Part shown: positions 8,635 through 16,437 of the stretch, piece after piece
How the letters are laid out: every line of letters starts with the position of its first letter
How positions within the stretch are numbered: the stretch's first letter is position 1
Origin: Candidatus Hydrogenedentota bacterium
GTDB taxonomy: Bacteria; Hydrogenedentota; Hydrogenedentia; Hydrogenedentales; Hydrogenedentaceae
DNA: 34,835 nt
Direction of reading: 5' to 3'
NCBI GenBank assembly: GCA_026415215.1
Contig: JAOAHN010000069.1
Coordinates: forward strand, 1 to 34,835
The notes under the pieces: model-generated
The model's database searches: none
What the model saw: only the letters and a program-made list of their open reading frames with translations
What the model was told of the DNA's origin: nothing
Translations under genes and position numbers: made by a program

Positions 8635-9180
8635 GATGGCTTAGTTGCTTGTCTGCTGACTATAGTGTGTATATAGGTGTTGTGTGTTGTAGAAGAGACG
8701 AGAGAGATGGGAAGGTATTAGTGGCTCTTTCAGAAAGTAGGGAGAGAGTAATCTGGATAATTTATTAGGTGTTTTGAATTGTGAAGTAGTGTGTTAGTAA
8801 TTGAGAGAGTCAAATAGAAGTATTAGCCCTGAAAAAGTTTTTCTGAGTTTTTTGTGAGAAACTTTTGTTATTTATGTTTTATTTAATACGGATACTCATA
8901 ACGCTGGGGTATTATTCTGATGTTTCCGCTGGGAGCGTATAGGGTGTAGAGGGATAAGGTGTTGTGGGTATTTTTATAGGTGTTCTTTTGGGTTATTCGA
9001 GTAAATCTTTCAAATCGATATGCACAGAGTTTTGGCTTACATTTGGTTGATAATCTATCTCAACAAATCTTCTTCCTTGATTTATTCTTATCCCGTGTAT
9101 TATTCTTTTTACAGCCACTGCAATCTTATAGTGAATATCTTATAACTTATTAGTTCGTTAGAGAGAGGGGTGTTAGGTCT
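8613..9180. other. Intergenic region with two hairpins
   Basis: About 570 bp without a coding signature. It contains the right part of the perfect inverted repeat at 8611-8634 and the imperfect stem at 8833-8866. I see no tRNA-like T-loop and no convincing -35/-10 pair for the downstream SDR; a TTGATT (9077) / TATTAT (9098) pair has only 15-nt spacing. Confidence 0.45.
8833..8866 (+). terminator. Possible intrinsic terminator
   Basis: AAAAGTTTTTCT pairs with AGAAACTTTT (10 bp with a TT bulge) around a T-rich loop and is followed by a T-rich stretch (GTTATTTATGTTTTATTT). It lies 220 nt beyond the protease stop. The stem is AT-rich, so stability is doubtful. Confidence 0.35.
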
Positions 9181-9906
9181 ATGGAATTGGCGGGTAAAGT
9201 AGCTATCATTACAGGAGGAGGTAGAGGTATAGGTAGGGCTATTGCTTTGACAATAGCAGAGCATGGGGTTAATGTAGGGGTATTGGCTCGGAGTGAGTTA
9301 GAAGTGAATGAAACTGTGGAATTAGCACGCGGTAAAAGAGTTGAGGCAATTCCACTTATAGCAGATGTTTCGAAACCGGATGATGTGAAACGGGCGGTGG
9401 ATGGAGTTATTGCTAAATGGGGTAGGATAGACATACTTGTAAACAATGCTGGATTTGCGAGGTTCAAGCCATTTGTTGAAATGAGTATTGAAGATTGGAA
9501 ACAGACCATAGATGTTAACTTGACAGGAACTTTCTTGATGACCAAGGCAGTAGTTCCGTACATGATAGAACGAAGGGAAGGGGTTATAATAAATATTTCG
9601 AGTGTAGCGGGTTTGAAGCCTTTGCTCAATCAATCAGCGTATTGTGCCTCTAAACACGGGGTGAATGGTTTAACAACAACTTTGGCGATGGAATTGAAGC
9701 GGTATAATATTCGTGTGCACGCAATATGTCCGGGAGGAGTTGTTACTCGTTTGAGTGAGGAGAATATGCCTGAGCGAGACAAGACGGATTGGATGTTACC
9801 GGGGGATGTTGCCCATAGTGTTATGTATTTACTTACTTTGAGTCCGAGGGCGACAACGGACATAATTTACCTTCGAAGATACAATAGTGTGCCCTTAGGT
9901 GGATAA
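9181..9906 (+). CDS. Short-chain dehydrogenase/reductase (FabG-like)
   Basis: NAD(P)-dependent oxidoreductase of 241 aa with the classical SDR layout: cofactor loop TGGGRGIG (11-18), NNAG (88-91), catalytic Ser in NISS (140-141) and YxxxK (Tyr154, Lys158). Closest in style to 3-oxoacyl-ACP reductases, but the substrate loop and C-terminus differ: instead of the usual TGQxxxVDGG it ends TTDIIYLRRYNSVPLGG, so a role in fatty-acid synthesis is not assured. First gene of a compact run; recD2 starts 23 nt after its stop. Confidence 0.85.
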   Translation: MELAGKVAIITGGGRGIGRAIALTIAEHGVNVGVLARSELEVNETVELARGKRVEAIPLIADVSKPDDVKRAVDGVIAKWGRIDILVNNAGFARFKPFVEMSIEDWKQTIDVNLTGTFLMTKAVVPYMIERREGVIINISSVAGLKPLLNQSAYCASKHGVNGLTTTLAMELKRYNIRVHAICPGGVVTRLSEENMPERDKTDWMLPGDVAHSVMYLLTLSPRATTDIIYLRRYNSVPLGG

Positions 9907-9929
9907 TCCGGTAAGAGGTTCATATTGCA

Positions 9930-12122
9930 ATGGATTTTGATACTATAGAGATCCCATTTTCTCCTAAAGAGTTGGGGCCTGAAGAGATAGAGGGGGTAGT
10001 AGAGGAAATAGTATTTGAGAACCCAGATACAGGTTTTTTCGTGGCGAAGTTGAGGAGGCACCAAGAAAATAATGTTGTTCTCATAGTGGGGAAGTCATTT
10101 CCGCTTTCTGTGGGGGCATCGATAAAGGCGTATGGCAATTGGGTAATTCATCCACGGTATGGTTTGCAATTTCAGGTGATAAGAGCGGAGATGTTGTTAC
10201 CTTCATCTGCAGAGGCTATATATAAGTTTTTGTCTTCAGGTGCCATTCCGGGAATTGGTCCTGGATATGCGAGAAGGATTATAAATACATTTAGGGAAGA
10301 TGTTTTATATGTGCTAAATCACGAGCCTGAGAAACTCGAAAGAGTCTCGGGATTAGGGAAAAATAGAGCGCGAAAGATAGCGGAAGCGTGGAGAGAACAA
10401 AGGGATCAGTTTGAAACTATGCTGACGCTTCAACAATACAATATTTCACCTTCCTTAGCTAACAAGATATACAAAGTTTACGGGAACAAAACTTTGATAT
10501 GTCTTCGTGAAGACCCATATAAACTTGCAAATGAAGTTCAAGGAATAGGGTTTAAGACTGCAGATAAGATAGCAAAAGATATGGGGTTAGACTTATCCAA
10601 TCCGAGTAGAATTGAGGCGGGTATTAAATATGTGCTTCAAGAGGGAGAAAATGATGGGCATGTTTTTTTATATGAAGAGGGTTTACTCAACTCTACGAGT
10701 ACTCTTTTAGAGTTGCCTATAGATAGTATTGTTCCGGTGTATCAATCGCTTATAGAATCGCAGAAATTAGTTAGAGATGGCGATGCGGTTTACTTGCCGT
10801 TCCACTATAATATCGAGATGGAAAATGTTCTGCATTTACAGAGGATATTTTTCGGGGCTTCAGCTCTGCCTAAGGGGTTGCCTATAGATGAATTTCTCTC
10901 AGAATCTCATCCAAACCTTCCTCAGCTCAATGAGGAACAGAGGAGTGCTCTCAGGGTAGCTTTGAACTCAAAGATCTCAGTAGTAACAGGTGGTCCGGGC
11001 ACGGGCAAAACTACTCTCATAAAGACGCTTGTAGCTTTTCTTCGGGAGTATCCGATAAGGATAGCATTAACTGCTCCCACTGGTAGAGCAGGAAAGCAAA
11101 TGGAATCCGTCACAGGACATCCCGCATCAACTATACACCGCTTACTTGAGTTTAACCCTCAGACAGGTAAGCCTATGCGGGATAGGGATAACCCAATCTG
11201 TGCGGATTTTCTAATTGTTGATGAGACATCGATGGTGGACCATGTGTTGTTGTATTATTTGCTTCGGGCAGTACCCACTACAACTCATATTGTTTTCGTC
11301 GGTGATGTTGACCAGCTTCCATCTGTAGGTCCAGGAAATGTATTGTCCGATTTAATTATGAGTGGAGTTTTTCCCGTTACGAGGCTCAAGGAGGTTTTCA
11401 GGCAGTCCGCTGAGAGTGGGATCATAACTAACGCTCATAGGATAAACCGAGGAGAGTTTCCTGAATTTAACCAGAAGGATTTTTTCTTTATTCGGCGTGT
11501 AGATAGTGCTTCAGCACTTACTACATTGCTCCATATTGTGGTAGAGCGTATTCCTCAGCGATTTGGATATGACCCGATTAAGGATATACAGGTTTTAGCG
11601 CCACTGCGTAGGGGGGATGTGGGAGTTCATCACCTAAATTTACAACTCCAGGATAGATTGAATTCTGAAGGAGTGAGGATTCCACATACTCCATTTAGGA
11701 TAGGTGACAAGGTAATGCAAATAAGGAATAACTATGAGAAAGAGGTATTCAATGGTGATGTAGGTATTATTGTTGATGCAGATGAAGATACGGGGCTTAT
11801 ACAGGTTTTGTTTGAGGGAGGAAATCTTGTGGTTTATTCACTTGAGCAGACTGAGCAACTTGCACTTGCTTATTCTGCGACTGTGCATAAATCCCAAGGT
11901 TGTGAGTATCCAGTTGTAATACTCTTGATGTTGCCCCAACATTATCTATTACTTCAGCGAAATGTGCTCTATACAGCAGTTACCCGTGCGAAGAAAATGG
12001 TTACTATAATAGGATCTCCGAATGCTATTCAAAAGGCTCTGAAAACTACACAATCGGTTAGGAGAAATACGAGATTGAATGATAGACTTAGGAGTGCATT
12101 CAAAATCAATCCTGTGACATAA
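9930..12122 (+). CDS. recD2: RecD2-type 5'-3' DNA helicase
   Basis: Superfamily 1B helicase of 730 aa, a normal length for stand-alone RecD2 (RecD/TraA family). The N-terminal OB-like region and helix-hairpin-helix segments (IPGIGPGYA, VSGLGKNRA, VQGIGFKTA, about 105-215) are the RecD2-specific extension and distinguish it from RecBCD RecD. Walker A GGPGTGKTT spans 354-362 (Lys360). Walker B is IVDE with Asp431 and Glu432, followed by FVGDVDQLPSVGPG (motif III), and AYSATVHKSQGCEYP plus YTAVTRAKK near the C-terminus are motifs V and VI. It acts in DNA repair and fork restart by unwinding 5'-tailed duplexes. It sits between an SDR and a small membrane protein with gaps under 30 nt. Confidence 0.93.
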   Translation: MDFDTIEIPFSPKELGPEEIEGVVEEIVFENPDTGFFVAKLRRHQENNVVLIVGKSFPLSVGASIKAYGNWVIHPRYGLQFQVIRAEMLLPSSAEAIYKFLSSGAIPGIGPGYARRIINTFREDVLYVLNHEPEKLERVSGLGKNRARKIAEAWREQRDQFETMLTLQQYNISPSLANKIYKVYGNKTLICLREDPYKLANEVQGIGFKTADKIAKDMGLDLSNPSRIEAGIKYVLQEGENDGHVFLYEEGLLNSTSTLLELPIDSIVPVYQSLIESQKLVRDGDAVYLPFHYNIEMENVLHLQRIFFGASALPKGLPIDEFLSESHPNLPQLNEEQRSALRVALNSKISVVTGGPGTGKTTLIKTLVAFLREYPIRIALTAPTGRAGKQMESVTGHPASTIHRLLEFNPQTGKPMRDRDNPICADFLIVDETSMVDHVLLYYLLRAVPTTTHIVFVGDVDQLPSVGPGNVLSDLIMSGVFPVTRLKEVFRQSAESGIITNAHRINRGEFPEFNQKDFFFIRRVDSASALTTLLHIVVERIPQRFGYDPIKDIQVLAPLRRGDVGVHHLNLQLQDRLNSEGVRIPHTPFRIGDKVMQIRNNYEKEVFNGDVGIIVDADEDTGLIQVLFEGGNLVVYSLEQTEQLALAYSATVHKSQGCEYPVVILLMLPQHYLLLQRNVLYTAVTRAKKMVTIIGSPNAIQKALKTTQSVRRNTRLNDRLRSAFKINPVT

Positions 12123-12148
12123 TAGCTACTATAAAGATCTGGGCAAGA

Positions 12149-12652
12149 ATGAGTGAGCCGATGACAAATGATCCATCTGGAACAAAGGTAGAAGGGAAAA
12201 CCGGGGTAGGGGGGTTTTTAATTGTTTTCTGTATAATCTTAATCTTTGGGGTTCCTTTTTTATCAATATATACATTGGTAAATGACTTACAAATTGCATC
12301 TACAGAGTTCGAATATGTGCCTGGTCTAAAAGCTTACCTTGTGCTGTATACAGCAATAAGGGCTGTATTGATTGTTTTTAGTATTCTGGCTGGTGCGAGT
12401 TTGCTCTCGGAATGGCACGGGGCAGTCTGGCTTGTAAAGGCGTATCTACTCACATTTCTTTTTTGCCTACTTTTGGGGATCTCGATGTTATTCTTACTTG
12501 TAGATTTCTCTCCGGAAGATTATGAATTTTTGGTTTATAAGCTTGGGGTTGAGACTGTCTCATCTCTGATTTTCTTTGCGTTCTGCTACGGGTACATTTC
12601 CATTTCAAAGCGAGTAAAGAGAACCTTTCCGGATGCATTTCCAAAAAAATGA
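12149..12652 (+). CDS. Four-TM membrane protein, DUF2569-like
   Basis: Integral inner-membrane protein of 167 aa with four predicted helices at about 20-44, 61-86, 92-118 and 131-153. A short polar N-terminus leads into GVGGFLIVF, resembling the GxGGWL entry of DUF2569 family proteins, and the C-terminus is basic and cytoplasmic. Function unknown. It starts 26 nt after recD2 and ends 19 nt before the HD-domain gene, so it is part of the same transcript. The family call rests on overall layout and the GVGGFL motif only. Confidence 0.65.
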   Translation: MSEPMTNDPSGTKVEGKTGVGGFLIVFCIILIFGVPFLSIYTLVNDLQIASTEFEYVPGLKAYLVLYTAIRAVLIVFSILAGASLLSEWHGAVWLVKAYLLTFLFCLLLGISMLFLLVDFSPEDYEFLVYKLGVETVSSLIFFAFCYGYISISKRVKRTFPDAFPKK

Positions 12653-12671
12653 AGAATTGAGGAGGAGGAAA

Positions 12672-13439
12672 ATGAAGTATCGGTTGGCAGTTTCCCTGGG
12701 TCAGAATGAGCGGACTGGGAAGGTATTTGCGGAAGATGTTGAAGATTTTCCCCATGTAATAGATTTAAGTGGAGAGAAGGTTAGTTTGTCAGGTGTTCTT
12801 ATGATTCTGACGGATAATGTTAGTAATGAGGGCGTAAGAGATGCTATCGATGTGTGTCGAAATGAATATGACAGTTTATTTTTCCTAATAGCAGATGCGA
12901 TAGACTGTAGGGAGAGCTTAAAGCCAGGTGGAGCGAGAAGGATGGTAAAGATCGCACGCTACCTTGGCTCGGTTTTAGGATTGTCTACATCAGAGCAATG
13001 GGTATTAGAGCATGCTTGTGTGCTTCGCGATATAGGTAAGATTCAAGTTTCTAATGAGATTCTTCTCAAGAAAAGTGTTCTTTCATACGAAGAATGGATA
13101 ATGTTAAAGTCACATCCGAAATTGGGAGCGGATATATTGAAAGGGTTAGGTATATTTCCGGAACTTATACCTGTGATTGAGTCGCACCATGAGTGCTACG
13201 ATGGGGATGGGTATCCTCTTGGAATTGAAGGAGAAGAGATACCTTTTTTAGCTCGGGTGCTGAAGGTGTTAGATGTATACTGTGCAATGACTTCCTTCAG
13301 AATTTATAGGAGTGGTATTGCTACTAAAGAGGAAGCTCTTGAGCATCTGAAAGATGAAAGAGGTAAACATTTTGACCCGAAGGTAGTAGATGCTTTTATA
13401 GAAGCGAAGGTTGTAGAACGGGAAGATGTTCCATTGTAG
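12672..13439 (+). CDS. Degenerate HD-GYP domain protein
   Basis: 255 aa; an N-terminal segment of unknown type (1-85) and an HD-GYP domain (about 86-240). HD-GYP proteins normally hydrolyse cyclic di-GMP at a di- or tri-iron site. Conserved here: DIGK (D120, K123), EEWxxLKSHP (H148), SHHE (H172, H173), DGDGYP with GYP at 180-182, and D201. Missing: the His of the HD dyad is Arg119 (VLRDIGK instead of LHDIGK), the His usually opening the domain is replaced in GARRMVKIA, and DAMTS has become CAMTS. Metal binding is therefore probably altered. The start at ATG 12672 follows GGAGGAGGAA directly; the in-frame ATG at 12633 lies inside the previous gene. Last gene of the block, convergent with the gene at 13483. 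Confidence 0.8.
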   Translation: MKYRLAVSLGQNERTGKVFAEDVEDFPHVIDLSGEKVSLSGVLMILTDNVSNEGVRDAIDVCRNEYDSLFFLIADAIDCRESLKPGGARRMVKIARYLGSVLGLSTSEQWVLEHACVLRDIGKIQVSNEILLKKSVLSYEEWIMLKSHPKLGADILKGLGIFPELIPVIESHHECYDGDGYPLGIEGEEIPFLARVLKVLDVYCAMTSFRIYRSGIATKEEALEHLKDERGKHFDPKVVDAFIEAKVVEREDVPL

Positions 13440-13482
13440 GCCCTTAACGGTAATAGCCTGCGAGTTTGGGTCTTCCGAATTT

Positions 13483-14577
13483 TTAGATAGGTTGAGGAAG
13501 AGGTGGAAGTGAAAGGGCTATTGCAACTGGGTTTTCTGGGTTGTATCGAGGGAGGATAATTTCTTTTTCTTTACTAATCATCTGCCGGGCTAAAAAAAGG
13601 GGGGAGGCGGGATGGAGATAGGCTATTTCTTTTAGGTATGCCCACCATTCTTCGGGAGAGATTTTTCTACCGAGTAGAATTTTTGGAATCTCTAAAAACT
13701 TTTCTGTATCTAATCCTTCGACCCATTCATCTTCCCATAGTGACCCCTGAGCAATTCTTTCTCTTCGTGATTTTATCTCTTGATATAGTTCTTGAAGGAT
13801 GGGGACAGTTTTGCTAACATTGTCTGCAAATTTACTCCAGTTAGGGTCTATCTGGTGTATGAGTTCTACGAGGAATTCTGTTTGTATCTCTATGGACTTT
13901 TCTAAGATTCTGTTTGCATGTTCTGGTCTTAAGAAGAGATAGTTGAAGGATTCTGTTAGAAATTTTTGAATAGGTAGATAGCCGATACACTCTTCCCATT
14001 TTTCCTTGTATTCGCCGTGGAGTATTAGTGCATGTTCTTGGTATTTTGGAACTGCTGGGAGGGGTTCAGGAAAGGCGCCGTAGTCATATTCAAGTTCTGA
14101 TGCGATTCTATATGCGCGGACAGCGTTGGATATGTTTCCCTTTGCAAGTTCCTCATCACCTTGTTGGAAGAATAATTCCTGAATTTTGATGCGGATGCGG
14201 AGCAATTCGTAGGCTTGTGAAGCGGAAGTATATTTGCCTTGACTGACAGCATTATCTGCGAGCATTAGTATCAATTCGGATGGTAGTTGAGGAGGACCTT
14301 TCTTGTGTAGTTGGCGGTTTATGTGTTCTCTTATATCGGGTCTTTTTACTAATTCCAATGCTGATTTAAATTTGGGGGAGTTTTCCTCTTCCTCGGAAGG
14401 CAGGAGATAAGAGTATTTGATGGTATTTATATCCTCAGTGCTGTCTTCTCTAAGGGGTGAATATGGGAGGAATAGAAATCTGAAATTTACTATATCGCCG
14501 TCTGCAACTGCTTTGGCAATAGCAATGTCTATCGTTTCTTGAGGAACTAATTTTTTTGTTTCAGTTTTCCTACTCAT
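13483..14577 (-). CDS. TPR-like protein of unknown function, coupled to J-like protein
   Basis: Not assignable to a named family. Soluble 364-aa protein with no signal peptide or TM helix. Residues about 100-162 form two tetratricopeptide-like helix pairs (ADNAVSQGKYTSASQAYELL and GDEELAKGNISNAVRAYRIA), a protein-interaction fold. A Trp-containing C-terminal region (SPEEWWAYL) follows. Its ATG overlaps the end of the J-like gene by 8 nt, so the two are translationally coupled and probably function together. It is the last gene of the minus-strand cluster; the convergent HD-GYP gene ends 43 bp away. Confidence 0.75.
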   Translation of the reverse strand: MSRKTETKKLVPQETIDIAIAKAVADGDIVNFRFLFLPYSPLREDSTEDINTIKYSYLLPSEEEENSPKFKSALELVKRPDIREHINRQLHKKGPPQLPSELILMLADNAVSQGKYTSASQAYELLRIRIKIQELFFQQGDEELAKGNISNAVRAYRIASELEYDYGAFPEPLPAVPKYQEHALILHGEYKEKWEECIGYLPIQKFLTESFNYLFLRPEHANRILEKSIEIQTEFLVELIHQIDPNWSKFADNVSKTVPILQELYQEIKSRRERIAQGSLWEDEWVEGLDTEKFLEIPKILLGRKISPEEWWAYLKEIAYLHPASPLFLARQMISKEKEIILPRYNPENPVAIALSLPPLPQPI

Positions 14578-15169
14578 ATTCTGGATATTCCCCTTTCACA
14601 ATTTTGGCGACAAAATTTCTTCGTTCGTTCCAGTCTATCTCGGGTTTTGAAACATCATAGTATGGGAGCCTTTCATGGATTTGTGAGTAGAGCTTTTGTC
14701 TATAGTGACGGAGGACTCTACTTGCGTGTCGCTCATGGAAAGGGTCCCAGTTGCTGGTTTCCACGCATTCTCTGTCTCTGCCTGCTTCCAGCACCAGTTC
14801 TTCCATATATTTAGTTAGGAAATCTTGAAGGGCTCTATCATATTCTCTGCGCAGTCTGTCTGCCTCCTGAGAGTCGGGATTTTGTTCAGCTACTTCGCAC
14901 CATTTTTTTTCGAGTTCTATAACCTTTTTCCTATGCGAGATATAGTTACTTCTTCGTCCGTCGTCTCTCAGGATATAAAAACCGGCGTTGAGCATAGCCA
15001 TCTTTAGTAGATAGTTATCTAATTCAGCAGGTGTGAGTGATGAGATGTTATGGATTTCAAGGAGCAGGTCTTTCATAAGTTTCTTATAATTTTTCTTAAC
15101 ATCGCCTGTTTTACAGTCCTCGGGTAAGCCGAGGATAGAAAAATAATCTATATATAGTTCCTCACTCAT
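14570..15169 (-). CDS. J-domain-like protein lacking the HPD motif
   Basis: 199 aa. Residues 8-80 follow the J-domain pattern: DYFSILGLPEDCKTGDVKKN, a helix like J helix II, then ML NAGFYILRDD GRRSNYISHR in the position of the usual AYxVLxDxxxRxxYD. The HPD tripeptide that activates DnaK should fall near residues 37-43, but the sequence there is LLEIHNI, so a normal co-chaperone role is unlikely. The rest is charged and helical (EADRLRREYDRALQDFLTKY). Its stop overlaps the next gene by 8 nt. An 88-bp gap separates it from the upstream kinase gene, so it may have its own promoter. J-likeness is my reading; confidence in it is moderate. Confidence 0.7.
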   Translation of the reverse strand: MSEELYIDYFSILGLPEDCKTGDVKKNYKKLMKDLLLEIHNISSLTPAELDNYLLKMAMLNAGFYILRDDGRRSNYISHRKKVIELEKKWCEVAEQNPDSQEADRLRREYDRALQDFLTKYMEELVLEAGRDRECVETSNWDPFHERHASRVLRHYRQKLYSQIHERLPYYDVSKPEIDWNERRNFVAKIVKGEYPEYE

Positions 15170-15257
15170 AGGGTCTACCTTACAATAAGGAAGTGTCGAT
15201 ATAAATTATCCTATGTATTAAGAGCAAATATAAAATTGCAATCGGATGCCATACGGT

Positions 15258-16412
15258 TTACGCTTGGGGTGAAACTTTCTCATCGAAGTCTTTAATTTCT
15301 ACAGTGAAGGTACTACCTTGGTCAGGTATACTCTGGACAGAGACATCTCCGTGATAGATTTGAGCCAATTTCTTTACAGTAGAGAGGCCTAAACCACTGC
15401 CGAGAATATTTTCGGTTTTTTTGTTTCTAATTCTTACGAAGTCGCGGAATAATTTAGCACACTCTTCTGGAGTCATTCCTATACCTGTGTCGGCGACTTT
15501 TATTATGACTTTGTCGTTTTCTCGAGATATAAACACATCTACCTTTCCATTTTCTTTGTTATACTTAACTGCGTTAGATATCAAGTTATTTAGTATTATT
15601 TCTATTTCGCTTGCATCTGCTTTCATAATTACGGGTTGGTTTGAGTGAAGGTGGATAGATATACCTCTTTTTTGGGCTTCCACGAGATTAGTTTCAATAG
15701 CTCTTTGTGCAACTTCTTTTATGTCTACATTAGAGATGTTTCTAACTTTTTGTCCGGATTCTATTTTGGTAAGGTCGAGCAAATCATCTATCATCTTACG
15801 CATGTATTCATTTCTTGTAATGCATCTCCTTATAAGGTCTTTGACTAATTCAGTGTTCTTCTCGATTTCCATGTCCTCTAATATCTTCAAATAACCGTCT
15901 ACTGCGTTGATGGGAGCTTTTAGTTCGTGGGCGAGGACTGATAGAAATTCGAAGCGTATGCGTTTCTTTTCTTCGGCGAGTTGGCGTGCTTTCCTTTCTA
16001 CAATAAGTTGCTTAACGACCTTAAATATAGTGTTTTTTAGGTCGGTAGGAGTGAAGGGCTTGGGGAGGAAATCATAAGCACCGTATTTGGTAGCTTTTAC
16101 CGCGGATTCGATAGAGGCATAGGCGGTTATGATGATTGTGTAGGTCTCTGGGAGTTTCATAGAGGTGATTTTTTCGAGGGCTTCTATTCCACTCATACCA
16201 GGGAGTTTGTTATCAAGTAATACTATTTGCGGGGGCGAGTTTTTTAATTTTTCAAGAGCCTCCTCGGCGGTTTCTACTGTTTCTACCTCAAATATGACAT
16301 TCAAATTTTCATCCTCGAGTGGAACGGAAAAGGATTGAAGAACCCTGGATATGCCAATCCTAATCCCAGGCTCGTCATCTACAACCAACACTTTGAAGAT
16401 TTCTTGGTTCAT
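15258..16412 (-). CDS. Receiver-histidine kinase hybrid (REC-HisKA-HATPase)
   Basis: Cytoplasmic 384-aa signalling protein without TM helices. The N-terminal receiver domain (about 6-130) has the acidic pair D12-D13, phospho-acceptor D67 in LLDNKLPG, T97 and K118. A short helical linker leads to HisKA with H162 in LAHELKAPINA. The HATPase domain has N280 (NLISNAVKYN), D308 (VADTGIG) and GSGLGLSTVKKL. The receiver comes first, so the protein can accept phosphate and then adjust its own kinase; no DNA-binding output is fused. It lies 25 nt after the hydrogenase-like kinase in the same operon, so that kinase is the likely phosphodonor (inference). Confidence 0.92.
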   Translation of the reverse strand: MNQEIFKVLVVDDEPGIRIGISRVLQSFSVPLEDENLNVIFEVETVETAEEALEKLKNSPPQIVLLDNKLPGMSGIEALEKITSMKLPETYTIIITAYASIESAVKATKYGAYDFLPKPFTPTDLKNTIFKVVKQLIVERKARQLAEEKKRIRFEFLSVLAHELKAPINAVDGYLKILEDMEIEKNTELVKDLIRRCITRNEYMRKMIDDLLDLTKIESGQKVRNISNVDIKEVAQRAIETNLVEAQKRGISIHLHSNQPVIMKADASEIEIILNNLISNAVKYNKENGKVDVFISRENDKVIIKVADTGIGMTPEECAKLFRDFVRIRNKKTENILGSGLGLSTVKKLAQIYHGDVSVQSIPDQGSTFTVEIKDFDEKVSPQA

Positions 16413-16437
16413 TATTTCTTTCCGCTTCTTAGATTTT

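Noticed and set aside
9930-12122. RecD of a RecBCD complex
   Set aside because: The N-terminal helix-hairpin-helix extension and absence of recB/recC nearby indicate stand-alone RecD2.
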